Source: Alopecurus myosuroides (lineage: Eukaryota; Streptophyta; Magnoliopsida; Poales; Poaceae). Taken from it: a stretch of 64,000 nt of DNA. Below the pieces are notes generated by a model. It searched no databases. It saw nothing but the letters and a program-made list of their open reading frames with translations, and was not told the origin of the DNA. Below, one piece after another: positions 47,216 to 56,620 of the stretch (the stretch's first letter is position 1; the number at the start of each line of letters is the position of its first letter). The position numbers and the translations under genes are program-made. The stretch is from positions 396,598,541-396,662,540 of the forward strand of contig CM054057.1 of the NCBI GenBank assembly GCA_028641055.1. Direction: 5' to 3'.

Positions 47216-47915
47216 ACAGAAACTAAAATTTTGAGTGGGATGTGATTTCCCACAAATCCCACGTCTCATCCCACCGATAACTACCCACTTATTCTGTTTA
47301 ACAATCCTGGTAATCCCCTATGGGTTAAACGGGACAAACCCACCAAGCCCATCGGAAGTCCCACCTATCCCGCTACTGTTCCAATTTGTTCCGTTGTTCT
47401 TACTACTTATGCACATTGGTTAGCTGGTCTTGATGGAAACTTTCCGGCCGACCGTGTTGCAGGGCTCCAGCGGAACGGTAAGAGCTGCAGGCTGCGTTGG
47501 ATCAACTACCTGCGGTCGGGGCTGAAACGCGACATGTTCTCGCCGGAGGAAGAGACAGTGATGAGCCTCCACGCCGCGCTCAGCAACAAGCACTGTACCG
47601 CCGCGCCTATCAAGCAGCACACACACACACTGTTTGTACTCTTTGCACACAATGATTGAGATGAAAGACACTTCTCCACGTTGTCTGTCGAGAATACAAC
47701 GAATTGCATTGGAGCAAAAATTCCTGCTACTAATTGCATGGAGCAAGAAAAATTTAAAGTGGGATTTGGTGGGACAAGTGGGACATCCCTAAGAAGCCCA
47801 CTAATATTTAGATTTTTGGAATAAGTGGAAAGTGGACAAATGGGATAGGTGGACTCTCATACATGGTGGGAAATGGACAGCCCAATCCCAACCCACTTGA
47901 AACCATAACAGAAAC
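47216..47915. mobile_element. hAT-like non-autonomous element carrying a MYB exon
   Basis: The 8-bp direct repeat ACAGAAAC flanks a 684-bp body (47224-47907). Its ends are imperfect inverted repeats: TAAAATTTTGAGTGGG on the left against TATGGTTTCAAGTGGG read inward from the right, with matches continuing to about 24 bp. Subterminal GTGGG/CCCAC motifs are plentiful on both sides. An 8-bp duplication with TA-starting ends fits the hAT superfamily. No transposase is present. It is inserted in sequence of unknown origin. Confidence 0.65.
47463..47592 (+). pseudogene. Captured exon 2 of an R2R3-MYB transcription factor gene
   Basis: After a splice-acceptor-like CGTGTTGCAG, the frame reads [17 protein letters not shown], followed by an [14 protein letters not shown] segment and ending SNK. 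This is the end of R2 (third helix with the RLRW core) and the first half of R3 of plant R2R3-MYB proteins. The segment starts at the conserved phase-1 intron position and ends near the second conserved intron position, about 130 bp, the usual size of MYB exon 2. The sequence then runs into unrelated DNA (a CA repeat). One exon cannot give a working DNA-binding protein. It lies inside the hAT-like element, so it is probably a transduplicated fragment. Confidence 0.8.
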
Positions 47916-48061
47916 TAAATTGCAGTTTGGTCAATAACACCCGCGGAGCACAGTAAATCTGGTGTCTTGCTCCTTGTCTATCACAAACACAACAACAACC
48001 CAGTGGAGCTGCCTCGTATCTGCACCCTGGGCGCCCCAAGTTTGAACACCTGAACAGATAG
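47916..48061. other. Short spacer between hAT-like element and element D
   Basis: No gene seen. The last five bases, GATAG, are the presumed target site of element D; the matching copy is beyond the right edge of the window. Confidence 0.4.
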
Positions 48062-49338
48062 TGAGGGCACCTAGAGGGGGAGGGAGGGTGAATAGGTGAT
48101 ATGACAAATTTTAATTTTTCTTCAAGATTAGGCTTGTCATAAAGGTAAATTCTCTAGATAATGCAACTATGCTGAATTTACTGATATGACAACAAAAGCA
48201 CAAACAAAATACAAGCATAAGTAAAGGGGAACGGAACGAGGTAACCAATATGAAGCACGCGGAGACACGATGTAATACCGATTTCCTCCTTGTTACGCGA
48301 GTACGTCTTGTTGGAGGGGTGTGAGCTCGCCACGAAGGACTAATCAACGCCACAAAGGCCTCACCCTATTCTCCGATGAACCCTGCCACAAAGGCCTTGC
48401 CCACCTTCCACTATTGATCCCCTTTGAGGCGGGAATCGAATCCTTTACAAAAAATCTTGGGGCACACACCCACAACTAAATTGGGGGCTCCCAACATCAA
48501 GAATCACCAAGAGTAGCAAAAGGTCTAGGTTCTCCACAAATGGAAAACCATGACTCGAATCCCTCAACAATATGAGGGGGAAATGAAGAACGGCTCGGTG
48601 AATATGTAGATCGGGGCCTTCTCCTACAATCCTCCAAAGATCAAGAAGTTTGGTGGGAGTGATTGGGAGTAATTGAAGATTTGGTGATCTCAATAAATGC
48701 TATTCAATGCTTTGGACAAACTAGAGCTCAAGGAGGAAGAGGAGGGGTATTATACCCCCTCCTCAAATATAGCCGTTTGAGCAGGAAAACGTGTACCGGA
48801 ATATCCGGTCCAAACTTGGACCGGAATATCCGGTTGACTCTTTTCCTCAGATCCAAGTCGACTGTGTTGACTCCAACCGGATTATCCGATTGGGGATGAA
48901 TAATCCAACTCGCTTCTGTCCCCTTCTGGCTTCCCAACCGGATTATCCGGTTGAATCGGGATAATCCGGTTCAGATAATCCGGTTCACTTCTGCGACTTC
49001 CATCCTAAGTCCTTAGGTAATTTTGAGCAAAACTACCTCAATCAGAATATCCGGTTTCTTATGAATAATTTGGTTCGAATATTCTGGCTCATCTCTGTCC
49101 CTAACTGGAAAGAAACCATCCTAACCGTAATATCCTGTTTCCCAGAATAATCCGGTTAGAATAATCCGGCTCCTCACTGTCCCAAATCTTAATGGCCAAT
49201 CTTCACCGATCTTTTTGGTGATCGATGCGGATGTTAAGTATAACACCTGCACACTAAACACCTAAACACCTCGATAAATAATGTATTTAGTATTGTTAAC
49301 AAACACACAAAACAACGGGAAAACGAAATGCACTTTCA
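48062..49338 (-). repeat. Element D 3' LTR
   Basis: Plus-strand ends are TGAGGGCACCTAG and GCACTTTCA, so on the minus strand the LTR runs TGAAAGTGC to GGTGCCCTCA. The polypurine tract complement directly follows at the inner end. Only one LTR is in the window, so the borders rest on the TG/CA ends and the adjacent tract. Confidence 0.75.
48795..49172. repeat. Palindromic CCGGAATATCCGG-type repeats in element D LTR
   Basis: About a dozen whole or half copies of ACCGGAATATCCGGT and ACCGGATTATCCGGT occur in under 400 bp; clear ones are 48795-48809, 48820-48834, 48876-48890 and 48936-48952. Sirevirus LTRs are known for repeated palindromes; this version has an AT centre. Role unknown, possibly protein binding. 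Confidence 0.75.
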
Positions 49339-49750
49339 ATCTCCCCCTTTTTGGTGTTATATGACAATACTAAGATTTGCAATAAAATCTCGACGAGAAC
49401 ATGTTTTAAATAACATGGAAATTGTTCCCCCTACACATATGCATATCGTTTGTTTGCCTCAAATGCAATAATGTGCAATATCCATACAGAGAGTAATTTC
49501 CAACAAGTAAAACAAACATGCCAACAAAACTATAACCAATATGTTGAGGAAGTTGAAAGAGATACCTTGTCCGTAGAGATAATGTCAAGAATACCGAAGC
49601 ACAATAATAGATAATATCCTCAACATAGATAATCATAGATAACCAAATAACCATAGTCACCATAGTCTCACAACACATAATCGCACATAGTTTTAAACCA
49701 GACAACAATTAGCAAATAGTTCACGAATAAGACTAAATGGACACAAGCTC
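49339..49750 (-). other. Element D polypurine tracts and 3' untranslated region
   Basis: Minus-strand AAAAAGGGGGAGAT touches the LTR (complement at 49339-49352). A second tract, TAGGGGGAA, lies at 49425-49432. The rest is AT-rich and non-coding. Confidence 0.65.
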
Positions 49751-51430
49751 TCAAGAAATGGTAAAAGCATATGCTTGTGCCCGAAACCCATGCAAATCCC
49801 GTAGCCTAAGACTACTTCTCCCCCTTTGGCATCGAGACACCAAAAAGGAGATAGGTAGTGGTGCTAGCGTCCCATAGACAAGGTAAGCATCCGAGTGCTC
49901 TAACGACTCTCCAGCTGACTCCTCGGAAGCACCCTCAGTAGCCCTCTCCAGATCCTCGTCCACATCCTCATCTTCCTCATCGAAATCATCACCTACATGA
50001 GTACTGGAAGAAGCAGCAGTGGCACGAAGAGCCTCCTCTATCCTCTCCCAAGGGGTACAGTCTCTAGAAGCCCACTGAGAATAAGACTCTGGAACAAGGG
50101 CAGCAGGAAGATCACCAGTAGCACCACTCACATGGTGAAGAATCTGACGTTGAGAGCTGGACATTGTAGTGTCCCTGCGGTAGGCCTGATACTGCTCCTT
50201 GTGTATATCCACCTTTATGCACAACACATTGCGCTGAAACCAGGAAAGCTTCCTGACATTGCGCATAGTGGTGGAAGAGTCAGTCATGCAAGCACTAGAA
50301 TGGGCCACACCTCCCATAGAGGAACCACCCTCATGAGGAGGAACAGGAGCAGGAACAACCTTCTTCCTCTAGACATACAGCTTCTTGAAGGCATGGTCTT
50401 GCAAAGGCAGCTCATCGAAGTTCCTCTACACGGTATCCTTGATCAACATCATAATATACAGTCCATATGGGATGGTGTTCCCACCAATCATACCATTGCG
50501 TAGCTCATTGAAGATAATCTCCATGACATCCACAGTGTAGGAAGCAGTAGGGTCCTCATCCTCCATACACTGCTTTGCCAGAATAAAACGTTTGCAAAGC
50601 GGAATTGTGAGAGCATTATTGTTACCTCCACTAGGAACCAAGAAGGACCGTAAGAGGCACACGAGCTGATCATAGAATGGGAGGAGCCCTTCCAACTTCC
50701 CAACATTGTATCCTGGTGCATACATATCATCCATAGTCCTCTCTCGCTGGGGTCTCTCCACATCATGCATATGGTGACCAAGTGGAGGATGAGAGTTGTT
50801 CTTGTAGCCAAGCAAACGGCCAAGCCTCGGAAATGGAGCCTCACAAGGAGTGGACTGGGTCATCCACTTTAGACAGCACGGAACACTGGAGTCAAAAACC
50901 CGAGTGGGCATGAACTGAACAATGAGATCGGTGTTGTAGGGGCAACGAGTCTCCAAGAGCTTCACAAGACCAAACCTCTCAATGATACTAGCAACATCAA
51001 CAAATTCCTCCTTATCCTTGATGAACTGGAACCTGGTGGGATGCATCTGACGGATTGGGAACTTGTAATCAGAATAGATATTAGCAAAGATGTAGGACTG
51101 GTCCTTGCACCAGAACCGAGCATCCTCACACTCCATATCTCTAGGAGTGTTGTACCAATCCCCCTGACGAATCTGTGCAAACTCCTGAGTGGTCACATCA
51201 TACTTGTAGTTCTTCCTGACTTCCCTGCCCTTTTTATTCTTTGAGGATGGCTTAGTGGCAACAGACTTGGCCTTCCCCTTGGCAACAAATTTCTTTGGAG
51301 GACGAGGGTCACTAGGGTCCTCATCACTAGTGTCCTTGTACGAAGGACACTTGCGAGGTCCCAACTTGTCAACGTGAGAGCTACCTGTGAAAGCATAACA
51401 TAGAAGGAAGCAGTGGGGGTAAGTGCACAC
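49751..51430 (-). pseudogene. Extra ORF downstream of Copia pol (Sirevirus env-like position)
   Basis: One minus-strand frame of about 560 codons is interrupted by two TAG stops (50426-50428 and about 50369-50371), each followed by AGG where Gln-Arg would be natural. The N-terminal part is Lys-rich (KGKAKSVATKPSSKNKKGRE). A conserved-looking middle follows (FPIRQMHPTRFQFIKDKEEF, then IVQFMPTRVFD), resembling plant retroelement proteins found in Athila-type and Sirevirus elements. A Glu/Asp-rich stretch (DDFDEEDEDVDEDLE) lies near the end. A splice-acceptor-like TTTCACAG at about 51389 suggests the ORF may begin as an exon there. I see no signal peptide or transmembrane segment, so 'envelope-like' refers to position only. 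Confidence 0.7.
49817..49829 (-). other. Additional polypurine-like tract inside the env-like ORF end
   Basis: Minus-strand CCAAAGGGGGAGA, nearly the same as the LTR-adjacent tract. Multiple such tracts are a reported Sirevirus feature. Confidence 0.55.
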
Positions 51431-51985
51431 ATGTCATCAATGAAGGAATCATATTGACAAAACAATAGGGAAGCAACCACATACCAATCAAGTAACAATC
51501 ATAGGGATGATTAAAAACAATATTGAAAATTTGGGACAGTACCCAACCGGATATTCCGGTTCAGTATTGAACCGGATGTTCCGGGTCCAAGAAAACAACA
51601 CTAATCTCATCTTCCCCTAGGTTCAAAACTAGACCAGTGATACGGGGTGCTAACCTATTGTCTCTAGCATGCATAAGATACCCTAGGGAACATCCACTAC
51701 CAAGCATTGACAAGAAAAAAACACATCCATTGAGAGGTAGGGTTAGGTCACCAATATTCAAAGATTTTGAACATTACTCGCGTCCATGGATGAAAAATGC
51801 TGGGATGAGATTGATCCCAAGGAGATGGGGAACAAGATCCGGCATAAAACACGCAAATCCCGTGGAGGAAGTGGCCCGGGAGGCCAAGAATAAGAGGGGC
51901 GGCGATTTGGTGGAGAAAATGACTTGGGGAGAAAGGCAGGAACCGCCTCTCCACCCCGTGCCCCTCCAGATATGTGGAGATTCGC
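51431..51985 (-). other. Element D non-coding region with two palindromes
   Basis: Palindromes of the LTR type lie at 51545-51561 and 51571-51584. On the minus strand a C/T-rich leader-like stretch leads to ATGGACGCGAG near 51785, which stops after a few codons; it could be a short first exon or 5' UTR of the env-like ORF. No other gene is visible. Confidence 0.5.
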
Positions 51986-52862
51986 TGTCAGGGGGCTACC
52001 CCCGAGTAGGGGTAAGACTGGTGATAAAACAAAGGTAAAGGTACTATTGGCCGAGTAGGCGGCTACCCTGGTATCTTCTATCCGGTAGTCACTATTCGGT
52101 CATAGGCATTGAAGGCCAAGAGAAGATAACAAGAGAGATCATGATCGTCCGGGTAGCAATCAAGTGGTCCGAGTAGATGGGATGCATTCCTACTCGGGCA
52201 AGAAGTCAATGGAGCCGTTCTGAAAAGATCCCGCGTATCCCGTAGCCGTACATGCGTGCGGTTCAACTTATGGGGCGCGTGATTATCTGCGCTACGGCGT
52301 GGCTACAGTGAGGTAGGCGCCTGCCATGTCCTGTCACCGACAGAGGGGACAGGACGTGATGTAGGGCCTACTCTGTGTGACTGACAGGATGGAAAGGTCC
52401 TGTCAGCCGGACGGCGCGGCGACTTCTCGCACCCGCGTCAGCGAGAAGCCGGAGGCGTGCTCTGCGCCACTGTGGAGATGTCGCATCATCGTACCTTTTG
52501 TTCTTTGTTTACTCGGCTGGGCACCAGTATATAAGGTGCCCTGCCCCCTCATGCGTGAGGGACGTTACGCGAGAGAGCATTTATCGCACGAGCAAATGTT
52601 AGCTGTAGAGAGAGCATAGAGTGGCTACTCGGCTGAGAGGCAACTTTGTACTGTGGCTACTCGGATATCATACATACAAAGAGATAGGCAGGAGTAGGGG
52701 TGTTACCTCCACACGAGGGCCCCGAACCTGGGTAGTTCTTGGTGTTTGTAGTGTTTCCTGAGCTAGTCTACTCGACGTGCGATCCCTCCCCGAATACCTA
52801 CAACGTCCATCAGCCCCAACCTTAAGGCATCCCATGGCATCTGTCTTTACTCATCCTCGACA
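51986..52862 (+). repeat. Solo LTR E, 877 bp
   Basis: TGTCAGGGGGCTACC to CATCCTCGACA, flanked by the perfect 5-bp duplication TTCGC (51981-51985, 52863-52867). TATATAAG at 52528-52535 with a plausible leader downstream suggests plus polarity. No internal region or second LTR is present, so it is a solo LTR left by LTR-LTR recombination. Family not recognised, probably Gypsy. Confidence 0.85.
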
Positions 52863-53460
52863 TTCGCCGGACCGGATATTACGGTTCAAGTTTGAACCGG
52901 ATATTTCGAGTCCACCCGGATATTCCGGTACAGAAATGTACCGGATATTCCGGCTGCCTTCTGATTCAAAACTTCCTAGTTTCAATGGAGCGACAAATGT
53001 GATAGTTAGAGTTTGTTTTATTTTTGGGTAGAAAGGCTTAGAATAGAAACACCAAACTGGAAGTAGTACTTATCCCACTCATTTGCAAGAATCAAACACC
53101 AAAAACCAAGTGAGTAAGATTTTCCTACGAACACACTTAGCGAGGGAAAACAAGATAAATGCAATGAAAACCAAATAAAACCCAGCTAAGATTCAACTCT
53201 TCACAAAGAAGAGGTTGGTGGCCTAAGCCACCATGTAAGAGATCATGGTATGACACCGCGAAGATATATCTCGGGTGCATGGCCAAAACTCGACACTGAA
53301 GCTCACAATTCAACATTAGAAAAAGAGGGATAACAATGAATTTTTGCTTTGGTCATAATGGGGGAGGGAGAACCCAATGTGTTAGAATAACACTCCCCCT
53401 ATGTCCATGCCTACACCTAAACCCAAACATGTATCAACTATAGTGGTGTGTGCAAGATCT
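52863..53460 (-). other. Element D region just after pol, with palindromes
   Basis: Four palindromes of the CCGGATATTCCGG type lie at 52870-52953. A polypurine-like tract on the minus strand (TAGGGGGAGTG, complement at 53392-53402) lies about 60 bp after the pol stop. No ORF is credible. Confidence 0.6.
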
Positions 53461-55762
53461 TCAAGTCAAACTCCTAGAATCAATGTTATTTAGCTCATTC
53501 CTCAAGAACATAAATCTTGTATCATCAAGAGGCTTCGTGAAGATGTCCGCGAGATTATCCTTGGTGGGGACATATGCTAGCTCAATATCACCTCTTGCCA
53601 CATGACCCCAGATGAAATAATGACGAATCTCAATATGCTTCGTCCTTGTGTGTTGCACGGGGTTGTAGGCGATCTTGATGGCACTTTCATTGTCACACAT
53701 GAGAGGCAGCTTCGCCAAGTGAACATCATACTCTTTGAGGGTTTGCCTCATCCATAGCAATTGGGTGAAAGCACTAGCGGCCGCCACATACTCGGCTTCG
53801 GCGGTGGAGAGAGATATACGATTTTGCTTCTTGGAAGACCAACTCACCAAGGACCTACCAAGAAATTAGCAAGCCCCGGAAGTAGAATTCCTATCATCTT
53901 GATCACCGGCCCAATCCGAGTCCGTGTAGCCCTTGAGAGAGAATTGTGACCCCTTTGGGTACCACAAACCAAACCTTGAGGTATCAACCAAATACCGAAA
54001 GATCCAATGGACCGCCACTAAGTGGCTTTCCTCAGGAGCCGCTTGATACCTTGCACACACACCTACACTCAACACGATATCGGGCCTAGATGCACAAAGG
54101 TAAAGCAAAGAACCAATCATAGAACGATACAACTTTTGGTCCACATCTTTACCATCCGGATTGCGCTTGAGGTGGCATTTGACTTGCATAGGAGATGACC
54201 TCATTTTGACACCTTGGAAATTAAACCTCTTGAGCATGTCTTGGGTGTACTTGTCTTGAGAAATAAAAGTCCCACGAGCCAATTTCTTGATCTCAAAGCC
54301 AAGGAAGAATTTAAGCTCTCCCATCATGGACATCTCAAACCTGTCAGTCATAAGCTTTGAGAACTCATTATTAAAAGCTTGGTTAGTTGAGCCAAAGATA
54401 ATATCATCCACATAGAGTTGGCATATGAAAAGCTCTCCCTTTACCCTCTTTGTGAAAAGGGTGAGGTCGATCTTCCCAACTTCAAAACCAAGGTCTTCCA
54501 ATAACTCCCTAAGGTGCTCATACCACACACACGTGGTGCTTGTTTAAGTCCATAGAGTGCCTTATAAAGTTTGTAGACATGGTTAGGAAAGTTGAGGTTC
54601 TCGAACCCCAGAGGTTGCTTAACATATACCTCCTCTTTTAGCGGACCATTCAAGAAAGCACTTTTGACATCCATTTGTTGCAACTTGAAATTATGCAAAG
54701 ATGCATATGCAATAAGGATACATATGGACTCAAGGCAAGCCACGGGAGCATAAGTCTCATCAAAGTCAATGCCTTCCACTTGAGTGTAGCCTTGAGCCAC
54801 CAATCTTGCCTTGTTCCTTTTGACAATGCCATGCTCATCTTGCTTGTTCTTGAATATCCACTTAGTGCCAATAACATTGTGGAAATCTTTGGGCTTCTCA
54901 ACAAGCTTCCAAACTTTATTGCGCTCAAAGTTATTGAGCTCATCATGCATAGCTTCAACCCAATCGGAGTCCTCAAGAGCTTCAAACACTTTCTTTGGTT
55001 CCACCATAGATATGTGAGCTTGATGCTCACTAAAGTGAGCCAATTGCCTTCTTGTGGATCTTCTAGCTTGAACATCTTACAACACTTTGTTGTCTTGGGA
55101 ATCAATATGCTTCAAAGCTCTTCTTATCCTTCTAACACGACGAGCTTCGATCTCCTCATTATTGTGAGGAGGAATCACTTGATCATCTTGATCATTTGGG
55201 TCCCCGTCTTGACCAACTTGGCCTTGATCATCATCATCATTGTCATCATGATAAACATCATCTTCAATACTAGCTTCAACTTGAGGAGTGGAGGATGAGG
55301 ATGGTTGATCTTGGCCTTGACTATCTTGAATGATAGGAGTGGTTGCATCTTGCGTAGTAACTTGATCAATGAGAGGAGGGTCTTCAAAATGTTCTCGGTT
55401 AGGTGCATCACTTGGCTCCTTGGCATGTTATTCTATTGTAGAGGAGGGCTCCACTTGAGTAGAGTATAGTCCTTCTCGATTCGCCATAAGGTGTCCCTCA
55501 ATGGGGCGGAAAAATCCCACACCCATCCTTCCTACGGCTTCTTGAGGCATTTCAACATCTACATTAGGTTTGTTGCCGGTGAGGATCTCATATGGAGTCT
55601 TGTCCAAGCCCTTGCGGATGTAGAGGCAGTTGGAGGAGTGGCATGCGGTGGAAATATCCTCGGCCCATAGATATTGGGGAGAAGAATACTCCGCCAACAT
55701 GGTCCTTTCCATATCCATTAGAGTTCTATTCTTCCGATCGGCTACACCATTTTGTTGAGGGG
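53461..55762 (-). pseudogene. Copia pol (integrase end, RT, RNase H), decayed
   Basis: Read on the minus strand. 55762-55428 is the integrase C-terminal part (ending in YLWAEDISTACH, KTPYEILTGNKPNV), then an apparent internal deletion. A Gln/Asp-rich linker follows. RT starts at about 55043 ([18 protein letters not shown], then [18 protein letters not shown]) and continues with the catalytic YVDDIIFGS at about 54414. RNase H has SLSTAEAEYVAAA and the family-typical C-terminus DIFTKPLD. Defects are a frameshift around 54530 after GLKQAPR, and TAA stops near 55431, 55080 and 53865. Element F truncates it at 55763, within the integrase region. Confidence 0.9.
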
Positions 55763-56620
55763 TGATACGTCACAAATGTATCCCTAATTTCCGATGCTCC
55801 ATGATGATATTATGCCAATTGCTACATGTTTTATCCCTTCTTTATGTCATTTATCGATTTTCCGGCCTAACCTATTAACAAGATGCCACAGAGCGAGTTC
55901 CCTGTTTTTTGCTGTTTTTTTAGTTTCAGAAAAGTTGTTCTGTAATATTCTCGAAATTGGAAAATTGGAAGCCCGGAAATCCTATTTTCCCCGGAAGCAT
56001 CCAGAAGACCAAAGAGGATTCAAAGAGGGGCAGCAGGGGGGCCACACCATAGGGTGGCGCGGCCCCCCCAACCGCGCCAGCTATGGGTGTGGGGCCCCCT
56101 CGGCCTCCACCGCCTTTGACCTTTCGCCTATTTAAGCCCCCGGATGGAAAACCCTAGGCACATGATCAAAATCCCCGAAAATGTTCTGCAACCGCCGTCA
56201 CTGTCAACCCCAGATCAGGGGGGGTTCTGAAGCTGTTTCCGGCACCCTGCCGGAGAGGAAATCATCACCGGAGGCTTCTACATCACCATGCCAGCCTCTA
56301 GAGTGATGCGTGAGTAGTTCGTCCTTTGACTACGGGTTCATAGCTGTAGCTAGATGGTTGTCTTCTCCTCATATGCCTCCATATTTAGATCTCGTGAGTT
56401 GCTATCATGATTGAGATTGATCTTATGTAATTCTATATGCTGTGTTTGCTGGGATCAGATGAATATTGAACTTATGCCAATTTTATTATACTCTTTATTG
56501 CATATGTTATTTGTGATCTTGAATGCTCTCTGTTGCTAGTGGTTATTCTGGCCAAGTAGTTGCTAGTGACTCCAAGAGGGAGTATTTATGCTCGATAGTG
56601 GATTCATGTCTCCTTGTTGC

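Larger units (their letters stand above)
48062..55762 (-). mobile_element. Element D: Sirevirus-like Copia, 3' part
   Basis: Minus-strand Copia order is integrase, RT, RNase H (53461-55762), a long 3' region with an extra ORF, then a 1,277-bp LTR (48062-49338). The large ORF after pol, several G-rich polypurine-like tracts and repeated palindromes in the non-coding parts are all features reported for Sireviruses. The 5' half is displaced beyond the window by element F, inserted at 55762/55763. Solo LTR E is inserted at 51986. Confidence 0.85.

Noticed and set aside
47420..47746. Minus-strand 108- and 77-codon ORFs over the MYB exon
   Set aside because: Antisense shadows of the MYB exon and its flank.
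49997..50503. 168-codon plus-strand ORF
   Set aside because: Shadow of the minus-strand env-like ORF of element D.
48795..52953. CRISPR-like or satellite array from the CCGG palindromes
   Set aside because: Spacing is irregular, copies are degenerate and the context is a plant Copia LTR.
54675..55298. 207-codon plus-strand ORF
   Set aside because: Reverse shadow of the Copia RT region.
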